Shown here piece by piece: positions 1-4,637 of a stretch of 5,698 nucleotides of DNA. The position numbers and the translations under genes were made by a program. Position 1 is the first letter of the stretch, and each line of letters begins with the position of its first letter. The notes under the pieces were generated by a model. That model searched no databases. It was not told the DNA's origin and saw only the letters and a list, made by a program, of their open reading frames with translations. The stretch is from the NCBI GenBank assembly GCA_002774465.1, contig PEYH01000039.1, positions 1 to 5,698 of the forward strand, read 5' to 3'. The DNA comes from Parcubacteria group bacterium CG08_land_8_20_14_0_20_43_9 (lineage in GTDB: Bacteria; Patescibacteriota; Minisyncoccia; Minisyncoccales; PEYH01).

Positions 1-297
1 CAGATTCAGGAGATTGCCCAAAAATTTTTTGGCCTCTTCTTTGTCTTTGGTCCAATAAAAAGTGAAAACCGGGATAATGGCCGCGGAAATAACGCCCATT
101 ATCAAAACCATGTTAATAAAATCAGGAATCCTGAAAGCGGTATAATAAATATCCAGCTCATCCCCAGCCCCGAATCTTCCGGCCAAAAGGCGGTCCCTGA
201 AAAAACCGAGCAAAGCGCTCGTCAAACTGGCGGCGGCCAAAATCAAAACGGCAATCGTGATATTGCTGGATTTTAGATTAAGAATTCTTTTTATCAT
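1..297 (-). CDS. murJ: MurJ lipid II flippase, N-terminal part (runs off the window)
   Basis: MurJ (MviN family) is an inner-membrane protein that moves the peptidoglycan precursor lipid II across the cytoplasmic membrane. The 99 visible residues start at an ATG read from 297 and stay open to base 1; the rest of the usual 450-550 residues lies outside. A hydrophobic segment spans about residues 13-31, followed by the family signature around residues 31-59 (GFFRDRLLAGRFGAG, then a D..YY.AFRIPDF block). A second hydrophobic segment follows at about 61-79, with the typical small-residue and proline pattern SAAIIPVF. The motif order matches the start of the E. coli protein. The gene starts 15 bases after the CofE-like gene on the same strand, so co-transcription is likely. 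The ribosome site is weak (AGG about 5 bases before ATAATG). Another MOP-superfamily flippase is possible, but the FRD.LLA..FGAG pattern favours MurJ. Confidence 0.9.
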   Translation of the reverse strand, partial: MIKRILNLKSSNITIAVLILAAASLTSALLGFFRDRLLAGRFGAGDELDIYYTAFRIPDFINMVLIMGVISAAIIPVFTFYWTKDKEEAKKFLGNLLNL

Positions 298-312
298 TAT
301 GCCTGAATCCGC

Positions 313-1014
313 CTAATTTTCTGTTTCTCTGATAATTCCTATTGGCGTTGATTGGGATTTTTGACCGAGAGGATTGTCTTTGAGTATTTGGAGCAGTAGT
401 TTTTCTTTTCTTTTTAAATCACTGCTTACTCCTAAAATATTTCCGCCCATATCATTAATGTCAACCACTATTGCAGAAAAATTATATTTCCCTTTTATTT
501 CATCACAAAGCTTAGCGCAATTTTTAAGGCCTAAAATTCCCATTTCAAGGTAATCAGCAAAGGCATCGTGGCAAAAACCGTCAATCTGATTGACCTGATT
601 GCCTGCTATCCGGTAAAAAATTCCGGCTATGCCGAACAACTTAGCCACCGCGCCCATTGCTCCGGCAAACAGAATCCTTGGCAGGCCGGCAATATTGATA
701 GCCACCTGCATCTTGTACGGGTCTCCCACGGCCGGGCCAGCCGGATTCTTAGTGGCGAACTTTGATAAATACTTTGCCCAAAAACTTAATCTAATGTCTT
801 TTTTATAAACTATCCGGCCTTGCATAATTGCCACGATTTTTTGGCCAAACATTACTATATCAGATGACCGGGCCATTGGAAGAACATATTTCTTAATTAT
901 ATCATCTAAATTATCTTGACGGATAATAAAATGCGTTTTGACAGGAATCCTGGCAAAACTCTTTCCTCCAACCTTTATAATCAACTCTTTCCCTTCATTG
1001 GGATTATATTCCAT
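313..1014 (-). CDS. CofE-like protein (coenzyme F420-0:L-glutamate ligase domain)
   Basis: This 233-residue protein resembles the CofE/FbiB-N ligase fold (PF01996), whose known members add glutamate to F420-0 using GTP. Visible family features, matched from memory, are PVKTHFI at residues 24-30, a D-N-L-D-D stretch at 34-38, the strand SSDIVMFGQKIVAIMQGRIV at 50-69, a GDP..MQ.AI segment near residue 98, a NQVNQIDG segment near 140, VVDINDMGG at 183-191, and a C-terminal NPLGQ...TPIGIIR at 214-229. No signal peptide is evident; it is probably cytosolic. The start ATG has no clear Shine-Dalgarno, and the next Met is residue 47, inside the conserved core, so this start is preferred. It ends 15 bases before murJ on the same strand. 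No F420 synthesis gene is in view, so the true substrate is unknown; glutamate or amino-acid ligation to another acceptor is a guess. The family call is fairly sure, the reaction is not. Confidence 0.75.
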   Translation of the reverse strand: MEYNPNEGKELIIKVGGKSFARIPVKTHFIIRQDNLDDIIKKYVLPMARSSDIVMFGQKIVAIMQGRIVYKKDIRLSFWAKYLSKFATKNPAGPAVGDPYKMQVAINIAGLPRILFAGAMGAVAKLFGIAGIFYRIAGNQVNQIDGFCHDAFADYLEMGILGLKNCAKLCDEIKGKYNFSAIVVDINDMGGNILGVSSDLKRKEKLLLQILKDNPLGQKSQSTPIGIIRETEN

Positions 1015-1028
1015 AACATTATTTCAAT

Positions 1029-1040
1029 ATGTTTAAACAT
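1029..1040. repeat. Perfect 12-base palindrome upstream of the CofE-like gene
   Basis: The bases ATGTTTAAACAT read the same on both strands. The site is 14 bases upstream of the CofE-like start codon at 1014, where an operator or the edge of a promoter could sit. The symmetry stops exactly at the ends (flanks do not pair). The surrounding DNA is AT-rich, so chance is a real alternative. No regulator gene is visible nearby. Confidence 0.35.
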
Positions 1041-1050
1041 CTTAGTATTT

Positions 1051-1116
1051 CTATAGATTTTTTACAAATTCAATGAGCTGATTATGCTTATCTGAATAAG
1101 AATATCCTCCAATCAT
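1051..1116 (-). pseudogene. 21-codon scrap, possible remnant of a beta-CASP-type metallo-hydrolase
   Basis: A minus-strand reading from an ATG at 1116 to a TAG at 1051 gives a 21-residue peptide beginning MIGGYSYSDKHNQL and ending FVKNL. From memory, the GGYS...L..FVK spacing is like the C-terminal motif of beta-CASP/RNase J-type proteins, where GGYSAHADQ is followed by L..FV. Here the metal-binding His and Asp positions would be replaced. A stop codon sits just upstream in this frame. The neighbouring frame continues the reading upstream (GLKES), as a decayed gene with an indel would. A real small gene or pure chance are both possible; there is no clear ribosome site. Confidence 0.22.
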
Positions 1117-1196
1117 TTTCTTGGCTCTCTTTCAGTCCTCTTTTAGTTTTTTTTGGCTCTCCCCTGACTCTTTCTAATTTTATTCATAATGCCTGC

Positions 1197-1224
1197 TTGA
1201 CTATAAAATCTATTTTGATAGGCT
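1197..1224 (+). promoter_or_regulatory. Weak candidate sigma-70 promoter for the kinase gene
   Basis: TTGACT at 1197-1202 matches five of six -35 consensus bases. After a 16-base spacer comes TAGGCT at 1219-1224, which keeps only the first, second and last -10 bases. A start site would fall near 1231, about 70 bases before the ribosome site, leaving a leader that contains the 10-base palindrome GACAATTGTC at 1247-1256. The AT-rich DNA makes partial matches common, so this is a tentative call. Confidence 0.25.
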
Positions 1225-1300
1225 AACTTTAGCACAAACATCATCGGACAATTGTCTGGCAGCACCATCACAACCAAGATTCAAAAAGCGCTATAGAGCA

Positions 1301-1321
1301 AGGAGGCGCGGATGAAGGAGG
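1301..1321 (+). promoter_or_regulatory. Two tandem Shine-Dalgarno sequences that decide the kinase start
   Basis: AGGAGG at 1301-1306 lies 5 bases before an ATG at 1312. AAGGAGG at 1315-1321 lies 8 bases before an in-frame ATG at 1330. The second has the better spacing, and its Met begins MILFEGN directly, which is how this kinase family usually starts. I therefore prefer 1330; starting at 1312 would add only MKEERT. Both are much stronger ribosome sites than those of any other gene in the window. Confidence 0.7.
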
Positions 1322-1329
1322 AACGGACA

Positions 1330-2053
1330 ATGATTCTATTTGAAGGCAACATCGCGGCAGGGAAAAGCACTCTTGGGGAAGAACTGGCGCGAAGCGGGAA
1401 ATTCGGGTTCGTCCCGGAACCCGTAGACCAGTGGCAAAACTTCCGACTCCCGAGCAGTCGGAAAGCGACAAACTTGCTGAAGTTGTTCTATAAAGACCAG
1501 GAGCGTTGGGCCTTCACTTTCCAGATGGGCCGCGTTCACCACGCGGGTCAAGACCTGGACGGAAATCCTGGCGCGCGACAATCACCGGATGGTGGCCCTC
1601 GAGCGTTCCATTTTCTGCGACCGCTATGTCTTTGCCCTGAACTGCTTTCAGAGCGGACTGATGGCGGAGTGGGAATGGCAAATCTACTGCCGAATGTGGG
1701 ATTTCATCAATTCCCAGAATTGGTGCGCCCGTCCTGACCTCGTGGTCTATGTCAGAACCCCGGCCGAGGTCTGCCTCGAGCGCATCTTGGACAAGCGCGG
1801 ACGGAAAGAAGAGGCCGCTATCCCCTTGGAGTACTTGCAAGCGCTTGAAGTGCTCCATGACGAATGGCTCGCTTCGCCCGCGCTGCCGGAAAGTCAATGC
1901 CTGGTTAACGGCATCTTGACTCCTGTCCTATACTTGGACGGAGTGAGGCGCTGGACCGCGGCAGAGCTTCGGAAGCAGATTGAGGCGTCTCTGCCCGAGA
2001 AGACGATTGAGCTCCCCTGGGGAGCAAGAGGAGCATCCCTTACCGGGGGATAG
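1330..2053 (+). CDS. Deoxynucleoside kinase, interrupted by a single-base frameshift
   Basis: This is a dNK-family kinase (PF01712; relatives of dCK, dGK and bacterial dAK/dGK) that phosphorylates deoxynucleosides with ATP in the salvage pathway. Frame 1 from 1330 gives the P-loop EGNIAAGKST (residues 5-14), EPVDQWQN (30-37), and a W-A-F-T-F-Q-M segment up to about 1527. The homology then continues in frame 2 from about 1529: AAFTTRVK, the ERS catalytic motif (ALERSIF), DRYVFA, YVRTPAEVCLERI, the lid arginines in RGRKEE, and IPLEYLQALEVLHDEWL. Skipping one G of the GGG at 1527-1529 gives one unbroken protein of 240 residues, a normal length for the family. As written, the two halves are separate readings (from 1312 to 1737, and 1589 to 2053). 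Base composition (60-65% GC in three counted lines) differs sharply from the neighbours. It has its own strong ribosome site and terminator, and is the only plus-strand gene. Sequencing error, recent inactivation or recoding could each explain the shift. Substrate preference cannot be read from the sequence. Confidence 0.85.
1525..1531 (+). other. Frameshift site inside the kinase gene
   Basis: The bases ATGGGCC hold the switch point. Frame 1 reads ATG-GGC-CGC and loses the homology. Removing one G gives ATG-GCC-GCG-TTC, that is M-A-A-F, which joins the two conserved halves without any missing residue. The exact base could lie a few positions either side, but the homology leaves little room. 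I do not recognise a known +1 recoding signal such as a slow stop or rare codon here. Confidence 0.8.
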
Positions 2054-2077
2054 CCTTCCTTTGACGCTTAGAGGTCT

Positions 2078-2127
2078 GCGGAGCGAAGAGAGACATTGTC
2101 TCTCTTCGCTCCGCGGTCTCTTTTTTT
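2078..2127 (+). terminator. Strong intrinsic terminator after the kinase gene
   Basis: A perfect 17-base-pair stem (2078-2094 pairing with 2098-2114) closes a three-base ATT loop. It is followed by GGTCTC and seven Ts (2121-2127). It begins 24 bases after the kinase stop codon and so ends that transcript. The stem is GC-rich at its base and is the strongest hairpin in the window. On the minus strand the stem is followed by GA-rich sequence rather than Ts, so it is directional. Confidence 0.92.
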
Positions 2128-2334
2128 AAAAAACTCTTACGAAAATTTTCCTGTTTTCCTTTTAATAATCTTTTGTTATGATTAAAAACTCTTTTGAATA
2201 AATATTTTACGTAAATTTATGCAAAAAGCGCTTGGAGTAAAAAATCTTCGTAAGAATGAAGTTAAGTTTCAAAAAAATCATCGGGCAGATAACTTCTCCG
2301 GAGAGAACATCGAGAACATTTAGGCCAAACCAAA
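2128..2334. other. AT-rich intergenic stretch without a supported gene
   Basis: No reading frame here has a ribosome site or recognisable protein motif. Small symmetries are present: a 9-base inverted pair TCTTACGAA (2135-2143) and TTCGTAAGA (2247-2255), palindromes TTTACGTAAA (2206-2215) and TCTCCGGAGA (2295-2304), and a 9-base tandem GAGAACATC/GAGAACATT (2303-2320). None is long enough to exclude chance in AT-rich DNA. The region separates the convergent kinase and rnpB transcripts. Confidence 0.5.
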
Positions 2335-2365
2335 CACAAACAGCTCCTTCGGGGAGCTGTTTGTG
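2335..2365 (-). terminator. Hairpin terminator downstream of rnpB
   Basis: A perfect 13-base-pair stem (2335-2347 with 2353-2365) with a five-base loop lies 4 bases past the RNase P RNA 3' end. Reading the minus strand, the stem is followed by T-rich but interrupted sequence (TTTGGTTTGG), so the U-tract is weak. Its position straight after rnpB, and convergent with the kinase terminator, supports a role in ending rnpB transcription. Confidence 0.7.
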
Positions 2366-2369
2366 ATAT

Positions 2370-2695
2370 GCCAACCAGGCAATAAGCCGAATTCTGTTTT
2401 GGGCAATCATCTATCTTGCCCCGCGATTACTCTCGGGGTCATGCGAGCTACAATTTGCTCTTGCACCCGGGCAAGGATTTAGCCGTTTCACCCCCTAAGT
2501 TTCCTTAGGGGTTTGCCCCATTGGGGCACCCTTCGCCTTTCGGTTCAGGGCGTCACTGTTCGCACCTCTATCCTCGCGGACGACGGGCGTTACCCGCTGC
2601 CTGTGTCGCTGGCAAACAGCCACTGGGTGTTCGGACTTTCCTCTCCTTATCAGCGCAGGAGCGCTGATAAAAAGCGATTGCCTTGCTTACTTGGC
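2370..2695 (-). ncRNA. rnpB: RNase P RNA (catalytic subunit RNA)
   Basis: RNase P RNA is the ribozyme that cleaves the 5' leader from precursor tRNAs, working with the small RnpA protein (not in this window). On the minus strand the conserved 5' core GAGGAAAGTCC (2643-2633) follows a perfect 10-base-pair hairpin TTATCAGCGC/GCGCTGATAA that fits P3. Further along come GAGGTGCGAACAG, GGTGAAACGGC (2492-2482), a CAAAT segment, AGATAGATGA, and the 3' core ACAGAATTCGGCTTA (2397-2383), where most bacteria have CCC or similar in place of the central TTC. The ends pair as P1: GCCAA...AGGCAAT at the 5' side with ATTGCCT..TTGGC at the 3' side. This sets the ends near 2695 and 2370. About 326 bases is shorter than the 377 of E. 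coli. The motif layout resembles the common type A fold. Protein-like readings that overlap this gene are not real. Confidence 0.95.
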
Positions 2696-2701
2696 GTTAT
2701 T

Positions 2702-2729
2702 ATTATATCAAATTCCTGCCAAAAGTCAA
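2702..2729 (-). promoter_or_regulatory. Sigma-70 promoter of rnpB
   Basis: On the minus strand TTGACT (2729-2724) and a perfect TATAAT (2707-2702) are separated by 16 bases. Seven bases beyond the -10 box is the G at 2695, which is also where the P1 helix of RNase P RNA begins, so start site and RNA end agree. This is the clearest promoter in the window and fits a highly expressed stable RNA. Confidence 0.88.
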
Positions 2730-2792
2730 ATTTGAGCGCGGAATTCTTGAAAACCAGAACATTAAAATATATTAAAACAGGGCGTTAAGGGG

Positions 2793-2801
2793 TGTGGATA
2801 A
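2793..2801 (-). promoter_or_regulatory. Lone consensus DnaA-box 9-mer
   Basis: The minus strand reads TTATCCACA, the exact high-affinity DnaA box of well-studied bacteria. Only one copy is seen in this non-coding stretch, with no cluster, no dnaA or dnaN gene, and no clear unwinding element. It could be a titration site or simply chance (a given 9-mer has a few percent chance of appearing in a window this size). Confidence 0.3.
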
Positions 2802-2809
2802 CTTTCTCC

Positions 2810-2835
2810 CAAAAATTACGCCACCCGGCATCGTA
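2810..2835 (-). repeat. 26-base direct repeat, copy 1, terminator-like
   Basis: This copy is identical to the one at 2875-2900. On the minus strand it contains ATGCC-GGGT-GGCGT, a five-pair stem with one U-G pair, followed by A and five Ts, which is the shape of a small intrinsic terminator. The core stem is short, so activity is uncertain. It is the second of the two copies met by a transcript leaving rnhA, and lies about 80 bases before the rnpB promoter. Confidence 0.6.
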
Positions 2836-2874
2836 GTGAGATTCCCTATATCTGGCGTGGCCTCCGGCGTTTAG

Positions 2875-2906
2875 CAAAAATTACGCCACCCGGCATCGTA
2901 ATTTTT
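2875..2906 (-). repeat. 26-base direct repeat, copy 2, with a longer inverted arm
   Basis: Bases 2875-2900 repeat 2810-2835 exactly. Here the sequence continues into an inverted arm, so CAAAAATTACG (2875-2885) can pair with CGTAATTTTTG (2896-2906) over 11 pairs. A further arm CGTAATTTTT is found at 2913-2922. Minus-strand reading gives the same small hairpin plus five Ts about 90 bases after the rnhA stop. A tandem terminator for the pgk-recJ-rnhA transcript is the simplest reading; a decayed small mobile repeat is another. Confidence 0.6.
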
Positions 2907-2991
2907 GGGCTTCGTAATTTTTACATCACAGCAAGAAGGTAAAGTAAAAATCAAAACGGTTTTTTAAAACAATTTTCTCAAAATATTTTTT

Positions 2992-3426
2992 CTAAAAAAG
3001 TTTTTGGGAGGCGGCGTCAAGAGCTTGATTTGCCAATTTGTCAGCCGCTGTATTTTGTTCTCTATGAATCAATGCAAAATCAACTTTTTTGTAATCAATC
3101 TTCAAGTTCCAAATCTGAATAAACAAATTCTGGATTCTCGGTTCTTTAATCTTGTATTCTCCTGATAACTGGGAAACCATCAGCTCGGAATCGGACTTTA
3201 TCAAAACTTCGGCGCTTTTAATTTTTGCCTTGCCTACCAGCGCCTTAATTTTTTTCAAAGCAAAAATCACGGCCTGATACTCGGCTTCATTGTTGGTGGT
3301 CTCGCCTATGGCAGCGGCGTAATCTTTCTGCGCCCTGCCCTGGGCGTCGCAGATGACAATCCCAATGGCGGCTGGCCCGGGATTGCCCCGGGAAGCGCCG
3401 TCAGTGAAAACAATTATCTTATCCAT
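2992..3426 (-). CDS. rnhA: Ribonuclease HI
   Basis: RNase HI cuts the RNA strand of RNA:DNA hybrids, removing primers and R-loops in the cytoplasm. The 144-residue protein is a single complete RNase H domain, close to the 155 of E. coli. The four catalytic acids are all present: D9 in FTDGASRGNPG, E49 in TTNNEAEY, D79 in IKSDSEL, and D129 in the IHREQNTAADKLAN block, which also carries the helper H121. The NNEAEY form is the one seen in many RnhA-like proteins of Gram-positive and archaeal type and lacks the E. coli basic handle region. It starts 16 bases after the recJ-like stop codon, with a weak AAGAG ribosome site 8 bases upstream, and is the last gene of the string. No hybrid-binding N-terminal domain or C-terminal extension is present, so it is a minimal enzyme. 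Confidence in function is high. Confidence 0.95.
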   Translation of the reverse strand: MDKIIVFTDGASRGNPGPAAIGIVICDAQGRAQKDYAAAIGETTNNEAEYQAVIFALKKIKALVGKAKIKSAEVLIKSDSELMVSQLSGEYKIKEPRIQNLFIQIWNLKIDYKKVDFALIHREQNTAADKLANQALDAASQKLF

Positions 3427-3442
3427 GTTTTTTACTCTTACT

Positions 3443-4633
3443 TTATTCTCTAATTTGCTTCTTGAAGTATGTTTCCAGACATTTTTCTAACTTCGGAAGA
3501 TTTTTATTCTTCACCCGGCAGCCGCAGGCAGGCGCATGCCCACCGTATGTTTTAAGGAATCTCTTGCATTTAATCAGGGCCTCCACCCCGTCCAGGTCCT
3601 GGGGCAAACGGGCCGAGCAAACGCTTTCCTGCTCCCCTCTTTTAAAAAGGAAAATCGGTTTCTTATAAAGGTGGACGAGTTTTGAAGCAATAACCCCGAG
3701 GGCCGGCACCGGCCAATAATCGCTAACCTCAAAAACCATCAACGATTCTTTTTTCTCTTTCTCAATCTTATTAACAAGCTCGTCTAGGGTCTGCTGGACA
3801 ATGGCTTTCTTTTCTCTGTTCTGCCTAATCAAACGTTGAGCCAATTTTTTCGCCTCTTTCAGAGATGTTTCTCTCAAAAGCAAATAGCTTTCAGCTATAT
3901 TGTCTATTAGTTTTGCGCTGTTAAGCGGAGCAATAATTTTCTGGAAAATATCAACATCTATCTGCAAATCGACTTCGCCCAGCTCAATTAGCGCCAGCAA
4001 TCCCGGGCGCTGGGTGGTCATCAAAGCGTTAATCCCCTTATCCACTAACTCGCGATTGTCTTCTTTAAGAGGCATCAGGTCAGAAAGAGTGGCCAGAGCA
4101 GTAAGCTCCAACAACTTTTCCTTTGCATATTCCGGGTAATTGGTTTGGGACAAGGCGTACTCCGCAACTTTATAAACAAGCCCGACTGCGGCAAAATCAG
4201 TGAACGGATATGTTTCGCCCTTTTGCTTGGGGTCAATCAAAAAATCCGGCTTAGCCACTTTCTCCAACGGCGGATGATGGTCTATGACTATAGTTTCAAA
4301 CCCTTTCTTTCTGGCCCGCTTAATTTCATTGACATTGGCTATGCCGCAGTCAACCGCCAGAAACAAAGCCGGAATTTCTTTGGCGAATAAATCAACGGCG
4401 CGGTCGCTGATTCCGTGCCCTTCTTCTTCCCTGTTCGGAAAATACACCTTAATATCTCTATTTTGGGAGTAAAGGGGATTCAACAACTCAAAGAGCTCCT
4501 GTAGAATAACAGATGAGGCGATGCCGTCTAAATCAGCGTCGCCGAATATGATTGCCCGCTCTCCCTTTTGGGCTGCCCTTAAAATCCTCTGGGCAACTTC
4601 TTTTGTCCCTTTTGGATATTGGCTTTTCTCCAT
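3443..4633 (-). CDS. recJ: RecJ-like single-strand DNA exonuclease (DHH/DHHA1 family), compact form
   Basis: RecJ proteins degrade single-stranded DNA from the 5' end in repair and recombination, using two metal ions. The DHH domain holds GDADLDGIAS (D32, D34, D36), a DCGI motif at 95-98, the name-giving IDHHPP at 117-122, DP at 134-135, the FAAVGLVYK helix, and TALATLSDLMPL with a following NR that is typical of RecJ rather than of nano-RNases. The DHHA1 domain is at the C-terminus with GVIASKL, SARL and GGHAPACGC (GGH at 364-366). At 396 residues it is much shorter than E. coli RecJ (577): the N-terminal extension is trimmed, and little follows the DHHA1 domain, so the OB-fold that helps bind DNA seems absent. 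It starts 4 bases after the pgk stop, with a weak GAGAAG ribosome site inside the pgk end, so translation is probably coupled. A different DHH nuclease activity, as in archaeal RecJ-like GAN, remains possible. Confidence 0.87.
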   Translation of the reverse strand: MEKSQYPKGTKEVAQRILRAAQKGERAIIFGDADLDGIASSVILQELFELLNPLYSQNRDIKVYFPNREEEGHGISDRAVDLFAKEIPALFLAVDCGIANVNEIKRARKKGFETIVIDHHPPLEKVAKPDFLIDPKQKGETYPFTDFAAVGLVYKVAEYALSQTNYPEYAKEKLLELTALATLSDLMPLKEDNRELVDKGINALMTTQRPGLLALIELGEVDLQIDVDIFQKIIAPLNSAKLIDNIAESYLLLRETSLKEAKKLAQRLIRQNREKKAIVQQTLDELVNKIEKEKKESLMVFEVSDYWPVPALGVIASKLVHLYKKPIFLFKRGEQESVCSARLPQDLDGVEALIKCKRFLKTYGGHAPACGCRVKNKNLPKLEKCLETYFKKQIRE

Positions 4634-4637
4634 AGAA

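Noticed and set aside
568..765. Plus-strand reading opposite the CofE-like gene
   Set aside because: Shadow of a gene with conserved motifs; no ribosome site or recognisable domain.
1525..1531. Programmed +1 frameshifting as the explanation of the split kinase
   Set aside because: No known recoding signal (slow stop codon, rare codon or internal Shine-Dalgarno at the right distance) is visible; a plain one-base indel or error is simpler.
1514..1897. Long minus-strand reading opposite the kinase (also 1268-1471 and 1336-1581)
   Set aside because: They lie on the reverse of a recognisable kinase, have no motif, and arise because GC-rich coding DNA has few stops on its opposite strand.
2135..2255. 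Nine-base inverted pair TCTTACGAA / TTCGTAAGA as ends of a mobile element
   Set aside because: Too short, no target duplication and no gene between the arms; expected by chance in AT-rich DNA.
2207..2410. Minus-strand 67-codon reading
   Set aside because: It begins inside the 3' end of RNase P RNA and crosses its terminator hairpin; no protein motif and no ribosome site.
2513..2788. Plus-strand 91-codon reading
   Set aside because: It is antisense to the RNase P RNA gene and crosses its promoter; the sequence is explained by RNA structure.
2810..2906. CRISPR array from the two 26-base repeats
   Set aside because: Only two units with a 39-base gap, repeat arms contain their own T-run hairpin, and no cas gene is present.
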